Position numbers and translations under genes: made by a program. From NCBI GenBank assembly GCA_013397865.1, contig VZTI01002792.1, positions 328,371 through 392,370 on the forward strand: a stretch of DNA of 64,000 nucleotides, given 5' to 3'. The notes under the pieces were generated by a model, which worked only from the letters and a program-made list of their open reading frames with translations, did not search any database and was not told the origin of the DNA. Positions within the stretch are counted from its first letter, which is position 1. The number at the start of each line of letters is the position of its first letter. Source of the stretch: Struthidea cinerea. Its lineage: Eukaryota > Chordata > Aves > Passeriformes > Corcoracidae. This document shows positions 10,201 to 21,600 of the stretch, in pieces.

Positions 10201-13200
10201 CAAGGAAGTTTCTTGGAAACCTCTGTGTGTCTGTATCATCTTCTTAGCATAGCCTGTATATTTTATCACTAATCCAGTTACATGTGTTGAGATGATCTGA
10301 TGAACAGGAACTCATTTTAAAAGGGGTATTATTGTCACAATACAAATGCACAATTCCTCCTACGAGTGCAGTGGCAGGGCTGTATTGTAATCACACTTAA
10401 AGAAAACACAGAGCACTTCCTGTTATTAAATTAAATTCTAGATTGATTTAACTTTCAAATTGTAACTCATATTTGAATTTAAAAGGTTCACAATAAAATT
10501 CCTGTGAAGAAATTGAATAAATGGTAGTTTTATTACCACTCTGGATATCCCGGTGTCCTAACCTTTTTCCTTACAGTTATCTTAGTTCAATAAATAAAAC
10601 CTCATTAGACTATTCCCATTTCAACGAGTTTATTAAATTTTACAGGAGTAATTAGCATAAGCTGTGCTAATTTTTCTGGAAGACTAATGAGAGAGCTTCC
10701 TAATTAGGTTTGCTTTGTAAGAATCAGAAAAGATGATAATGACAAAAGTCACATAGGGGAGAAAGTGGGGCTTTATGTTATTCCTTGGTTCAGGAGAAAG
10801 GCTCCTCTCTTGGCACTCTGTTCCAAACTTTTAAACCCAATTTACCATTGTCAGGACCGATATTTAATGGTGTTACCAGTGCCTGCTGGGGCTTCTTTGC
10901 CTTTTATGGCTGCATCCAGTAAATAGGAGTCCTACTGACTGATGAAATAGGAATAGCCACTGCAATCCCAAATATAGTGGCAGAATATATATATACCATA
11001 TATATCCTATATATCCTGCTTGAGACGTATGGAAAAAGGGCTGAAAACAGGCCGCTGCTGGCTCATCCCAAATTTTGCTTCTTCCCACAGGACTTGAGCA
11101 GGCTGATGGCAGTGACCTGGAATTAGCTTTGCTAATATTTACCAACATAGGCAGGACCTGTAGCGACAATCTGGCCACTGTCTATCTTGTGGATTAATAA
11201 TCTTTAGGTGAGGTAGAAGCCAAGGGCTTTGTGCTGGAGCTCCCCTGGGAGGGACTGTGTGTCCTGTGGGGGCAGGACACCATGGGGATGGCTAGGGCTT
11301 CTTCTGGCCCTGCCCTGGTAATACACTGAAGGACTTCATGTGGTGTTTTGGGTACAATTTGGGAGCAGTGAGGGGTTTTGTGCCTTTGCAGTGCCATCAC
11401 AGCTCTTGTCCATGGAGCGGGGGTGGGGACTCATGGATTGGAGGTCGTGATATTTCCTATGCCTTGTTATTAGATGACACCAAAGTACACGTTAATGCAT
11501 GACCTCCTACCAGTGTCTGAAAGGCCTTCGTGCTTCCAACATGTGCAGGATGCTTGTCTGGGCTCTCTGTAACCTGTCCCCAGCACACCCAGCCAACTCA
11601 CCTACAGATGGGTTTGAACTCTTTCAGCCTGTAACCTGAAAAGTTTTATGTTTGTGGGTAGGATTTCACTGTGCAATGACATGAAAAGTCATTACCTCTG
11701 TTCTACCGCTTCACAAGTCATCACGTAGTGGATTGTGTTTTACAGGCCTGATCATCTTTTCATCCTAAATACAGGCAGGTGGAAAAGTGACTGGGAGGAT
11801 TGTACCACACTCCCTGCACCCTCCCCACGAACACACTTCTTAGGTAGATGTGGCAAATAATGTGTTTTGCAGTAGCTTTCCATGTCTGGAGGGAGGGGGA
11901 TGGAGATGCAGGCAGAACCTGCCCTCCAGGAGAGGTTCTGGCAAGGGGACATGGTGGGTTTTCCTTTGGAGGGAACTGCTGCGGGATGCTTTGCTGCAGG
12001 GATGGGGTCAGTGCTGCAGATGATCCCCACCAGCCTACAGGGACGTGGGCTCGTCATAGCACTGGTGTCACAGCAAAGTGGCAGGAGGTGCCAGGTGCTC
12101 TGGCAGTGGCTTCTTGGCAGAAGTGCCAGTTCCTGCCCTGTTCTGGTCATACCCTTGTCCCCCTGGCCATATCAGTACCAGAACCTGGCCGTGTGGAGTC
12201 AGGGAAAGCTCTGTCTGCTGGTGTCCTGCTCCCCCCTTGCTTACCCCAGGGATGGGGCTGTGGGAGCCTGGGGGTCCCATCACTGCTGGGTCCTTGGGTG
12301 GGTTTTCCACACAGAAGGAGCAGTAGGACAGGCATGGAGCACTCTGATAGACATCCAGACCTAGGTGCAAAATGTCCCTGGGCCTGAATATTTGGCTGTT
12401 ATCTGGAATTTTGTGCTGGAAAGTGCCCCCCTCGTTGCTGTGCCCCTTCCAGAGCCAGATGGGAGTTATTGATCCATCAGGGAGGGAGTCAGAGGAGCAG
12501 AAGCTGGGTGACAGAGCTACCCCCAGCACTGCACAGAGATGTCTCCCAGGCTGTCTTTTAATGCTGTGCTGCCTAAACCCCCTGGGCCCCTAAGCAGGGT
12601 GTTCAGAGACAGAAGTTGGCCTCGAGCGCTTCATGCGAGCTCCGGGAGCCTGTGAACCCACACATTTCTGAGCGGGGAGGGACCCAAACACACATCCTCC
12701 AGGATTTGGTTGTGATTGATGCAGCTGAGAAGCATTACCCAGAACATTTCCCACATGACTTAGGCAACCAAAGGCATTTTGAGCTGCTGTGAGATAAATG
12801 GGAGACTCTGATCACTAGATGCTTCTCACACTGAGATTCAGGCTTGAATGCTTGTCCCTCTACGGGTGCTCCTCATGCATGTGGTGTCAGTCTTCTTTCT
12901 GGCGATGAAATCACTAGAGCTGGGGGTAACTTTGCAAGGATTCTTGCAAAAATCTCTTGGTCTCAGCCTGTTGGGGTTGGCACATATCACTGCTGCTTAT
13001 AAATTCCTTTATTTTGCTCTTGGGGCTGAATGAACTTGGTCAGGGTCAAACCAGCTTCTGCTTACTGTTAGTTTGATTTCTCTTCTCTCTGCCTCCAAGT
13101 ATAAGAATTTTGGTATGATCTGACGAGTATTACGCAAAACCTTAATTTGGTCTGGGCTTCACTCAGAAGGTTTGTGAGTTTCTCAGCAAACCTGTTCTGA

Positions 13201-15466
13201 GTTTTCAGTTTGTTATTAAATCCCAAACCAGGCAAGTCTTATGTGGTTTTGGGTTTCACTGCAAACATTTCACACTGCTCTAATAGTTACTTGCTTCTCT
13301 CAGTGATGCCTTTTGAATCCACAGCAAGTGTTTGTGGCTTTTGTTAACGGTGATCTTATGATTGATTATTACTATTTAATATCATTGGTGATGTAGCAGA
13401 GGCTTCTGTTGCAAAGCAGGCTCATTGTGCTGAATGCTCTGTAATTTCTAAGTTGGGAGATGATCCCATTCCTGAAGAGAAATGTTTCTCCCTATGCAGA
13501 GTAAAACTGAGATTTTTCTATGGAGACCAAAAAGCTTGTGTTGAATGTCCTGGGGATGAGGGGAGCTGAAGACAAGATTACTGCTTTTGGCATTTGACTG
13601 GTAGTGCTCATCCATAGCCATGGGCTTGGCCCGTTGTGACTTGAGGGCACACGTGGGATGTGCTGGACCTGCAGCTCCGAGGCCCCAAGGTCAGCGTGTC
13701 CATGTCAGGAAGTCCCTTGGGCTCTTCCTGAAAATCCCAGTCCTGCTCAGCAAAGGTTAACAGCTTTAAGAGGCTGCACTGGTTGGTCTTAGTCCTCAAA
13801 GTTCATCCTGAAGACCCTGTGGATTTTCTTGTGCAAAGGAATCTGAGACCTCATGGATTACTCTGCTGCTCTGTTCCGGTGGCAGGATTTGGGTATTTGA
13901 GGTTGGAGGTGCTTTAAAAAGTTTGATGCAGTGACCTCCTGCAGCACCAGAAAACCTCTGAGTGCTCTGGTCCCAGCAGGAGCCCAGGGCTTGGCAGGGT
14001 GATCCATCCCTTTGTTTTTTGTCACAAAACTTCAAATGTGCTCTTCATACCTATTGATTTCTTAATATGAACTCCTACTTCAAAGCATGTCCTGCAGCAG
14101 GGAGGATGTGGTGGGCACAGTGGGCTCCCTGGCTCCACGCAGCTCAGTGCCAGCTCTTTTCTCTCAAGAGTGGGGATTTTTTTTGGGGAAAAAAACCCCC
14201 AAATGTCTTTTTCTCATATGCTTGTATATATACACAGAGTTTCTGGAGTGGATAAATTTCCTCTTCCATCTTAACACCTGATTTATTTCCATATTTGCTG
14301 TCGCAGTGGGAATGCATACATGAATAAGAGCAATGGGGAAATGTATTTGCAAAGATCATCCTCAGTTTTAATGCAGATTAGCTAAAATTCTTCTGAACAT
14401 GAAAAATGTATCTCAGCTCTGTCCCAGCGTTCACTGGGTAAAAACACAACCTAAGCTTTATTCTGCAGGAGCTGAGGTGTGTGAGTAGTTTTCTTCATGT
14501 GAGTTTTCATAAATGTTTGCATGTTCCAGCCAGCAAAATGTATTCTTATAAGTAATTGGCCACACTTATTAAAATACCTATGTTAAATTCACAGGCACTT
14601 CTGCCTGCTGGAAGTATTTAATTTTAATACAACATATAACTAATAAAGTTAAAAGAGAGTAAGAATCACTTGTAGGTTACTGTGCAAATCAGGACTAAGT
14701 TTCTAGAAATGGTTTTAACACCAGCCTTGAAAGGCAGCAAGTCTCCGTAGTAGCAGTGGGAAACGCTGGTATGAATTTTCCTCTTTCTCTGTAACATCGT
14801 GATATTTTTTCTGTAACAGTTCTGGAAAAGTACAGGAAAGCCATACAAAGTTCCCAGTGTGTCACATTAGCAACTTTGCATAGGAAGTTTGTGATCAGAA
14901 TATATTACTGTATCAACTGCGTGTTTACTTTTTTTTGCTAGGGACAGTATTTTAGAGTTCTTTTTTTCTTTTTAAAGGGGAACAAATAATTTTTACCCAC
15001 TTTTTAAAAAACGGTGTCTGGAAATAGGAAATGTGAACACAAATTTTCTGTTGCTGTTAATATGCGAATTATATGAAATTAGTTATTAAAAGGCTTTATA
15101 TCAAGTCACTGAAATTATATACTGGACTGTAGTAAGGTGACCCAGTTATAGAGCCTTTCAGAGCAATCATTGAAATGCTATGAACAGTGCTGTTTTGTCT
15201 TTGGTTTCTTGCTGCCTCTAAAGGTGTAGGCAGATGAAGATAACTTGAAAAAGAGCTATTTCTCCAATTACAAGCTTTTGTCCAAGAGCAAAGAAAGATT
15301 TTTAGACTAACAGCATTCACTATAACAAAATTAAATTCCCTTCATCTGACAAGAAGTGGAGTCTGGCAATAGTTTGGGATTTTTTGTTGGGGCTGGAGCA
15401 GCAGCTGCCCTCTGTGCCCCCTTGTTTTCCCAGAGAGGCGGTGACCTGAAGTGGGGGGAGAGAGGT
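7262..15466 (+). other. EBF1: EBF1 intron 6, first part: no gene seen
   Basis: The donor is GTAAGG with a pyrimidine run soon after (7280-7310). The stretch is mostly A+T-rich single-copy-looking DNA, with many TAAT/ATTA cores at 7560-7900, 9300-9620 and 10360-10760. A GC-richer section at 11200-12600 has long chance frames (up to 179 codons at 11848-12387) without any domain, splice context or biased codon use. 12600-14100 shows nothing I can name. 14500-15340 is A+T-rich again. Candidate enhancers may lie in the A+T-rich blocks but cannot be proven here. Confidence 0.8.
10985..11014. repeat. AT-dinucleotide tract, interrupted
   Basis: Three runs of alternating A and T of about 11, 8 and 7 bases are broken by CC twice, giving a self-complementary low-complexity tract of about 30 bases. 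It is a simple repeat with cruciform potential and nothing more is evident. Confidence 0.8.
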
Positions 15467-15482
15467 GGGGAGGGTGGGAGGG
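15467..15482 (+). other. Tight G-quadruplex motif, single-base loops
   Basis: The text GGGGAGGGTGGGAGGG has four G runs joined by loops A, T and A. It is preceded by a further GGGGGG run at 15453-15458. One-base loops give the most stable parallel quadruplexes known, similar in pattern to the MYC promoter element. The G strand is the sense strand of EBF1. A C-rich stretch at 15569-15588 lies about 90 bases downstream. Confidence 0.65.
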
Positions 15483-16280
15483 CAATGAGTGCTGTCCCCT
15501 TCTTTGGGGACATAATTTCCCCTTCCCAGGGCTCCGGGGAGGGCTGAGGGAGCAGCATCCCACTGCCACCCCCCCTTCCCTGCCCCCGCCATGCCAGGAG
15601 GCCCGGCCAAATCTTTTTGGGTTTGTAACTACACGTCCAATCTGGCATTCCACAACTACGGCATCTCGCTAACGGGCTGAGGCACCGGAGTTCAGTAATG
15701 TAATATAAAAAGTAATGGTGTTAGCTAACACATCCTTAATAAGATATTGTCTGCTGCTCTGCCATATGCTACCGAGCAGGCTTTCCCTCTGTGGGGCTTT
15801 TGAGTTCTCTCAATAAGATTATTTCAAATACTCTAATCCTGAATCATTGACATGAATACAAAAGCCTAGTGACATCTAATAGATGCCTCTTAGCTTTGCT
15901 TTTCCTCCTGTTCCTTTCCTTTTTCTTCTCTTTTTACCTGACAAAAAGCTTACAGACACTTGGGCTCTGTCTCTCAGTACCAGCATGTGGGTCCCCTCAT
16001 GAAATATAAAGGAGGAAAAAGGGCTGACATAGGGCTGATAAGCCACAGAGCAAAGGACCATAGAATTAAAAGTAAATGCCAGTAAATCCTACCCTGTACA
16101 CTCAGTTGTTCTTTTATTGTTTTCTTAATTCTTCCAGTGCCATGCTGGGCTAGAAAGAGATGAAAAATGGGGCTACAAAAAAAAAAAAAGGTGATGCTAC
16201 AATGCCAGGGTCATAGAGACTTGTTTGATTCTTGGGTTTTCCTAGTGCTCCTCTCACCTTGACTTTCTAATCAGAGCTGC

Positions 16281-16321
16281 AAACATTCAGCTAAACATAT
16301 AATTCAATTAGCTGAATGTTT
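16281..16321. repeat. Perfect 14-bp inverted repeat with 13-base spacer
   Basis: The left arm AAACATTCAGCTAA (16281-16294) and the right arm TTAGCTGAATGTTT (16308-16321) are exact reverse complements around the spacer ACATATAATTCAA. In RNA this is a 14-bp stem with a 13-base loop. In DNA it could be a dimeric binding site or a small cruciform. It is too short for a microRNA precursor. No flanking duplication suggests a transposon end. Confidence 0.8.
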
Positions 16322-18025
16322 AGGTCATTTTTTTCAAAGATTAATTAAAAAAGAAAAGAAGACACCCTCGAGTGACATAATTGTGACCCTGGAACAGTTT
16401 AATTTTATATAACTAAATGTTAGAAAGACTTAGTATTCCAATGTGAGTGTCTAGCACTCAAAAAATGACCTTAGCGTTGTCTCAATGACTGTCAGAGGCA
16501 GAAAATAATTTTCTGCTCATCTCCTTTTGGACTTCGACAAACTCTTCATCTGTTGATTCCAAAATCTGCCTTTGGAGAAAGTTACTGGTGCAGGATACAG
16601 CCAGTGTCTACCATGGGTTAAAAATAAGCTATTTAAAACACGACACTTTTCCTTCATTTTTATCCATGCTTTTGCAGGGAGACTCTCAGGCTCTCCTGAC
16701 CAGCATACCCATCAACTTCCACCCAGTTGAGGCAGGTCTCCTCTGTAAACTCCCTCAGTATAATCCTTCAGTTGGATTTTTTGGCATCTGCATCACTACA
16801 TAACCATTGGCTGACTTCCCAGATGTTAAGTCACTTTGATAAGTGGATGTTAAAAACCACTTTACCTAGTTCAAATTTTGTAGAAAGATGACACAAGGAG
16901 AGGAGAAATGTGTTCTGTATTCATTATAAAGTTCTTCGCTCTGAAAGAAGAATAAAATTAGCCGCACTCAGAGCTATTAAGATCTGATGGTCGCTTCTCC
17001 TCCCAGCTGCTCCAGGTGCCTCTGCATCTCCAGCACAGTCCTGCAGGAGCTGGAATTTGGCTGCAGAGAGGAGCCCATCCCCTGGAATATCTTTCTGGGG
17101 GTTTTACAGACAAGAGAAGGAAAGGACCTGCAGTTCAGATCAGGATTTACCCCATTTTAAAGAAAAATGAGGAAATTCGGCTGCGTTACAAAGGAGTGCC
17201 CAGGAGTTTTCTGTGATCTGGGGCAGAATTTTTTTCTCATGCTGGGGTTTATGTGTTAAAAGCAGCTCTGTAAAGCTTTTTTTCTTATCTCTGAGTTTTC
17301 CAGTTGGTACCATGGCCTGGTGTTACTGGGCCCTGCTGGACTCTGAGGCTGCTGAGAGAAGGATGCAGGGTGGAAGAGTCTCTTCCCTATGGAACTCTTG
17401 AGGCAAGACAATCCCTAGGCTTTTTTTTTTTTAATAGCACAGTGAGCTCCGTAATAGTTCTGGCATTCTGAAAAATGGAATAAACTGTACTGGGGTGTAG
17501 GAGGAAAACTTCTCTCTGAACCCCATTATGTGTACATAAATTGTCATCTGTCGTGTACCACGTGGCAGGAGAGAGGAACTTTCCTTTTTTTTTTCCTGAC
17601 GGATTGCCCTGCTGTGACAATGGTAACTCAATTTGTCAGAAATTACAAGAACATTAATACATCATGCCCTAATGTTTCATTAGTACATTAATACTTTTGA
17701 AGTCGTTGGAATTTCCCTAATAAATGTCTTCAAAGTTGGCTGGCCATTCATAAATTTGAGTTTTCAGCATTATAATTGTAATTGAGATACCTATTTTCCC
17801 TGATTAATCCTCGGAGTTTGTGTGTAACAATCAGCCTTGTTGACATCCGCACTTGAAAGAATAACACGCTGTTCGTTAATATTTGTGTTATTGCAGAGTG
17901 GCAGGATTTGGAGGGGGGGTGGAAATAGGGAGACTATTCTTGGGGAAACAAAAGAGAATTTTGGGAATGCTTTTTGCCATGGTAACCCAGTTATCGCTCA
18001 TTAATCTGTCACCTGTGAAACGAGT

Positions 18026-18135
18026 TCCAGACTCCGACACTCCGCAGCGCGGCAGCGTCCCCGGGGGTCGCGGTACCTGCGGCCGCCCCCGGCTCTGCCA
18101 GCGCCGGGCGGGTTCACCCCGCCACCAAATCCCAT
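18026..18135. promoter_or_regulatory. Small CpG-rich islet
   Basis: The segment is dense in CpG, including a NotI-type site GCGGCCGC at 18079-18086, between A+T-rich flanks. It is under 200 bases, below usual CpG-island length. It could be an orphan intronic island or a relic. No TATA box, initiator or downstream gene is seen. Confidence 0.35.
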
Positions 18136-18667
18136 CGTGTGCCTGGATGGGCCTCGAAGAGGGGGATCCCCTGCCTGCCTGGGCTGCCACCCCAAAAGCA
18201 GCTCCCCGGGGACATGGGGAGCTGGCCCATGGGCGCTGCTGCACTGGCTTTAGGGGCCGCCTGTATCTCCAGAAGGAGGGAAGTATTTTTCCTTCATTTC
18301 CAAGATAAGGTGTCATTCATGAGAGCAGCGTGCTGAACTAATCAGGTTAATTGAGAGGCCCTGAATAGCTCTCATTGAGCGGATCCCTCCTTCCTGCTCA
18401 AGGCAGATAGTGCTGACGGAGAGATTACAAGTGCTTTAAACTCTTTCTCTCCATCTCTGAATTTCACACCCATTTCAGGATGACGAGGGTCAGAGTAGGT
18501 GTGTGACACGGGGGTTGTACAATTTAGCTTTGCTGGGAGCAAGCTTTAATTTTTGTTGTTTGGGTTTTGGTGTGGGTTTTTTTTTCCCTTTTAATCATCA
18601 TCATTGTGATTATTTTTCAGTGAGGCCAGTGCTTCCCATCTCTCCTGATGCCAGGGACACCCTGCTG

Positions 18668-18694
18668 ATTTACACCAGCTGGAGCGGTGTAAAT
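18668..18694. repeat. Palindromic core of an old interspersed repeat
   Basis: The exact 9-bp arms ATTTACACC (18668-18676) and GGTGTAAAT (18686-18694) flank AGCTGGAGC and are followed by TACTCCACTG. I recall repeats in reptile and bird genomes that carry text like GATTTACACCAGCTG and GTGTAAAT...ACTCCA. The family name is not known to me. Confidence 0.5.
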
Positions 18695-21600
18695 TACTCC
18701 ACTGTTTTGGAAAGATGCAGAAGACTAATGCAGTCGTGATTGGCTCTAGATTGACCTGCTCCTGAGTGTTGTTAATATTAAAATTATTTCAGACCTAACT
18801 CATGGCAGAGCTGCAGGAAACATTAATTTTAAAAAGATGTTTTCAGTGTTTGAAGCAGATAGCAGTGGGGTTTATTGCTTTTATGGTATCATTTCCCTTT
18901 AAACCCTTCTAATCGAAGTGGCTGTACGTAATTTTATTCAAGTTTACCAGAATATGAAAGCATTTCCCTCTGGATACTCTTGCCAAATTAGGAACAGTCA
19001 GGCTCCAAACCTCACTCTAATCTTCCCACTTGCCACAGTCTATTACATTTTCTTTGCAAATATTGTAACTGTTAGGGTGAAGAAGAGAGAATTTTCAGGA
19101 AAATAAATTCCCCAAAAGTAGTGTGTGTCCCCCCACTTCTCCAAGCTTAGTTTAATTTAAACACGAGCTAAACGTGAGCATCCTTGTCCCTGTTGGACCC
19201 CTCCTCTCCCCCCCTGGCTTCTTTTCCTTGGAAGTTTCAGGAATGACTTTAATTATCTCTACAATCAAATTCTCACTGCTGTCCCTGTGAAAGCGTGTAG
19301 TCATGGATTGCTGGGATTATTTTCTTTAGCACTTGGGGATAGAGAAACTGGTTGTTTGGAAATGAGAACCAGCTGGGTTCTCAGAGCTGGCGTTTGGAGG
19401 GAGCCACTTTGCACAGAAACCCCGGTGCTGAGCAGAGCCTGAGCTCAGCCCCCAAACTGCCCCTGCTGCCTGGGCCACGAGGGATTATGACATGTCAGGG
19501 CTGGGTTTTTTTTGTTTCTCTCGTTAATATGCATCTCCAGGGTGGCTGCTGCCAGGGCCTGAACTCCTCCCCAAAGTTTCTGGAGGCAGAGGTGCACCCC
19601 CTTGCAATCCCATTCCTGGCTTCACCTGCCTAAAACAGAGAAAATAAAATTAATTAATAGAAATCAAGCCAAATAACTATATCAGACACGAGTTCTGCAG
19701 ATGGCAGGTAAGCGGGTTAAGGGAGATTATTGCAACAAAGGGAAGAGCAGAGATAACTTCTGCTATCTTAACATCTTTTGTTGCCCTAGAAGACAAGCTG
19801 CAGGGGTGATGTTCTTCCTTTCTTCCAGCTTGGAGAAATTAGTTATTTGTCATACCTTATTAATCTGTTTTAGTGCCAAATTCAATTTAGAATTAGGACC
19901 ATACATGTAGTCAGAAATTATATGAGCTATGCTTTTAGCTGAGTATTTTGTCATAGGGAAAGGCACAGAAATCTGCTTCATTTAGTTATAAGGATGTAAA
20001 TTTGGAGATATTCCACTGGCTTTAAGGCAGCTGCTTCCTATTCCTGTCTCTTTAAGAGGGAAGTATTCATTCTTTGGAATACAAGGATTTGTTTCTAGGG
20101 TTTATTTACATTTTAAGATACCAATATAAAATCCATGTAAATGTGTATTTTATACTTTCAAGGTTCTCTCACACTCCCGCACACTTGTTTTTCTCTACAC
20201 ACAGTTGTCAGGGTGGTTTCCAGTTTAAATTGTGACTTCTCAATGTTTGAAATGCAATAGGGACTACATTGGTAACTTAGGTAAAAAGTCAAGAAAAGAA
20301 ATCTCCCTGTTGCTTTTAAAAAAGTTTATTGCAAAGAACATGACTGATCACTGAGCTTTGAACAGCTACTTATAAATTATTTGATTTCTTTAGTTCATAG
20401 AATACAATGACTTTGACTCTATTAATATCCCTTTTAGCACAACTAAATTATTTTTTGAAAGATGAAACCATTTAGCTCTGAACATGTTTAGATCATACTG
20501 GGACCTAAAATCTCTCATACGTGCTATATACATTTTTACACATGGACTTGTATTTTTGGTGGGTTCGGTTTTGTTGGTTTTCTTTTTTTTTTCTTTTTTT
20601 TTTTTAATCTGGATTTTCTGTTTGTTTCCTTTTAAATTTAATTTTATTTTTTTCCCCCCAACAAATAACTGCTGCATTTCCAGTCACTCAAATTTGGACA
20701 GAATTTTACTTCCTGTTTCAAAGGTCAAGGAAAGCTGACCTCAACAGCAGTGTTGAGGCTGCTGAATTATTCATATCATTGACTTTGTGTCAGCTTCCAC
20801 ATTTGTGCAGAGGGATGTTTTATTCATTTATCTCATTTAGGGACCTGCTCTGCACCTGTTTCTACCATTAAGTACCCTGTAATTTGCATTTGATGCTAAT
20901 TTAGTTTCATATCAGCCTGGTCCCCTCTTGTTAATTTAATTTTCTAAGACCCTTTTCATTACAGTAGAAATGTTTCCCTCTTTAAAGCAAACATCTATAC
21001 AAGTAATTGTATAAACTGCCTTTTAAATAATATCTTTTAGAAGATTCCATCGTTTAATTCCTTAATTCCTATAATTAGCCATGGTTTGATTAATGTTTCA
21101 AAGGGTTAAATTAAAATGCAGAATTACTCAAATGCATACTTGAATAATTTTCCCTCTGCTGGTAACAGTTTCTGCATTGCTGCTTTTATTCTCCTCGTGA
21201 TTCTGAATATTACATGTACTAACAAGCACTAATTTTCCTTATGTAGTGATTTTCCTACGCTGAGCAATAGCGGGTTTTAATGTACAATTGTTGGAAACTC
21301 CACATTGCCAGTGGGATACTTAATTTTTTTTTTTTTTTCTCCTTCTTATCGATTGTAAACAGTTGAGGAGAAACGCTGTGGCTGAGCTGCTCTGGGTTCC
21401 TTTCCAGACTGTAAGAAACTTAGAGATCCTTTATTTTGCCAACAAGCATCGCCGCTGTGTTCTCACAAACAGCGTGATTAGCGCTGATCGCTGCAGAGAG
21501 TCATTTGGAAATATTTACAACCATCATGCATTTGTTTGTGGAGGTGAAAATTTGCATCTGCTGTGATGCTACAGGGCAAAAATGCTCCGGGGTTGTCACC

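Noticed and set aside
11241..11250. TCCCCTGGGA, an exact EBF half-site palindrome (also TCCCATGGGA at 53821-53830)
   Set aside because: With eight fixed bases about one match is expected by chance in 64 kb, so two matches are not evidence of autoregulation. ChIP-seq would be needed.
11848..12387. 179-codon plus-strand open frame
   Set aside because: It sits in a GC-rich, stop-poor patch with overlapping frames on both strands and no recognisable domain or splice context.
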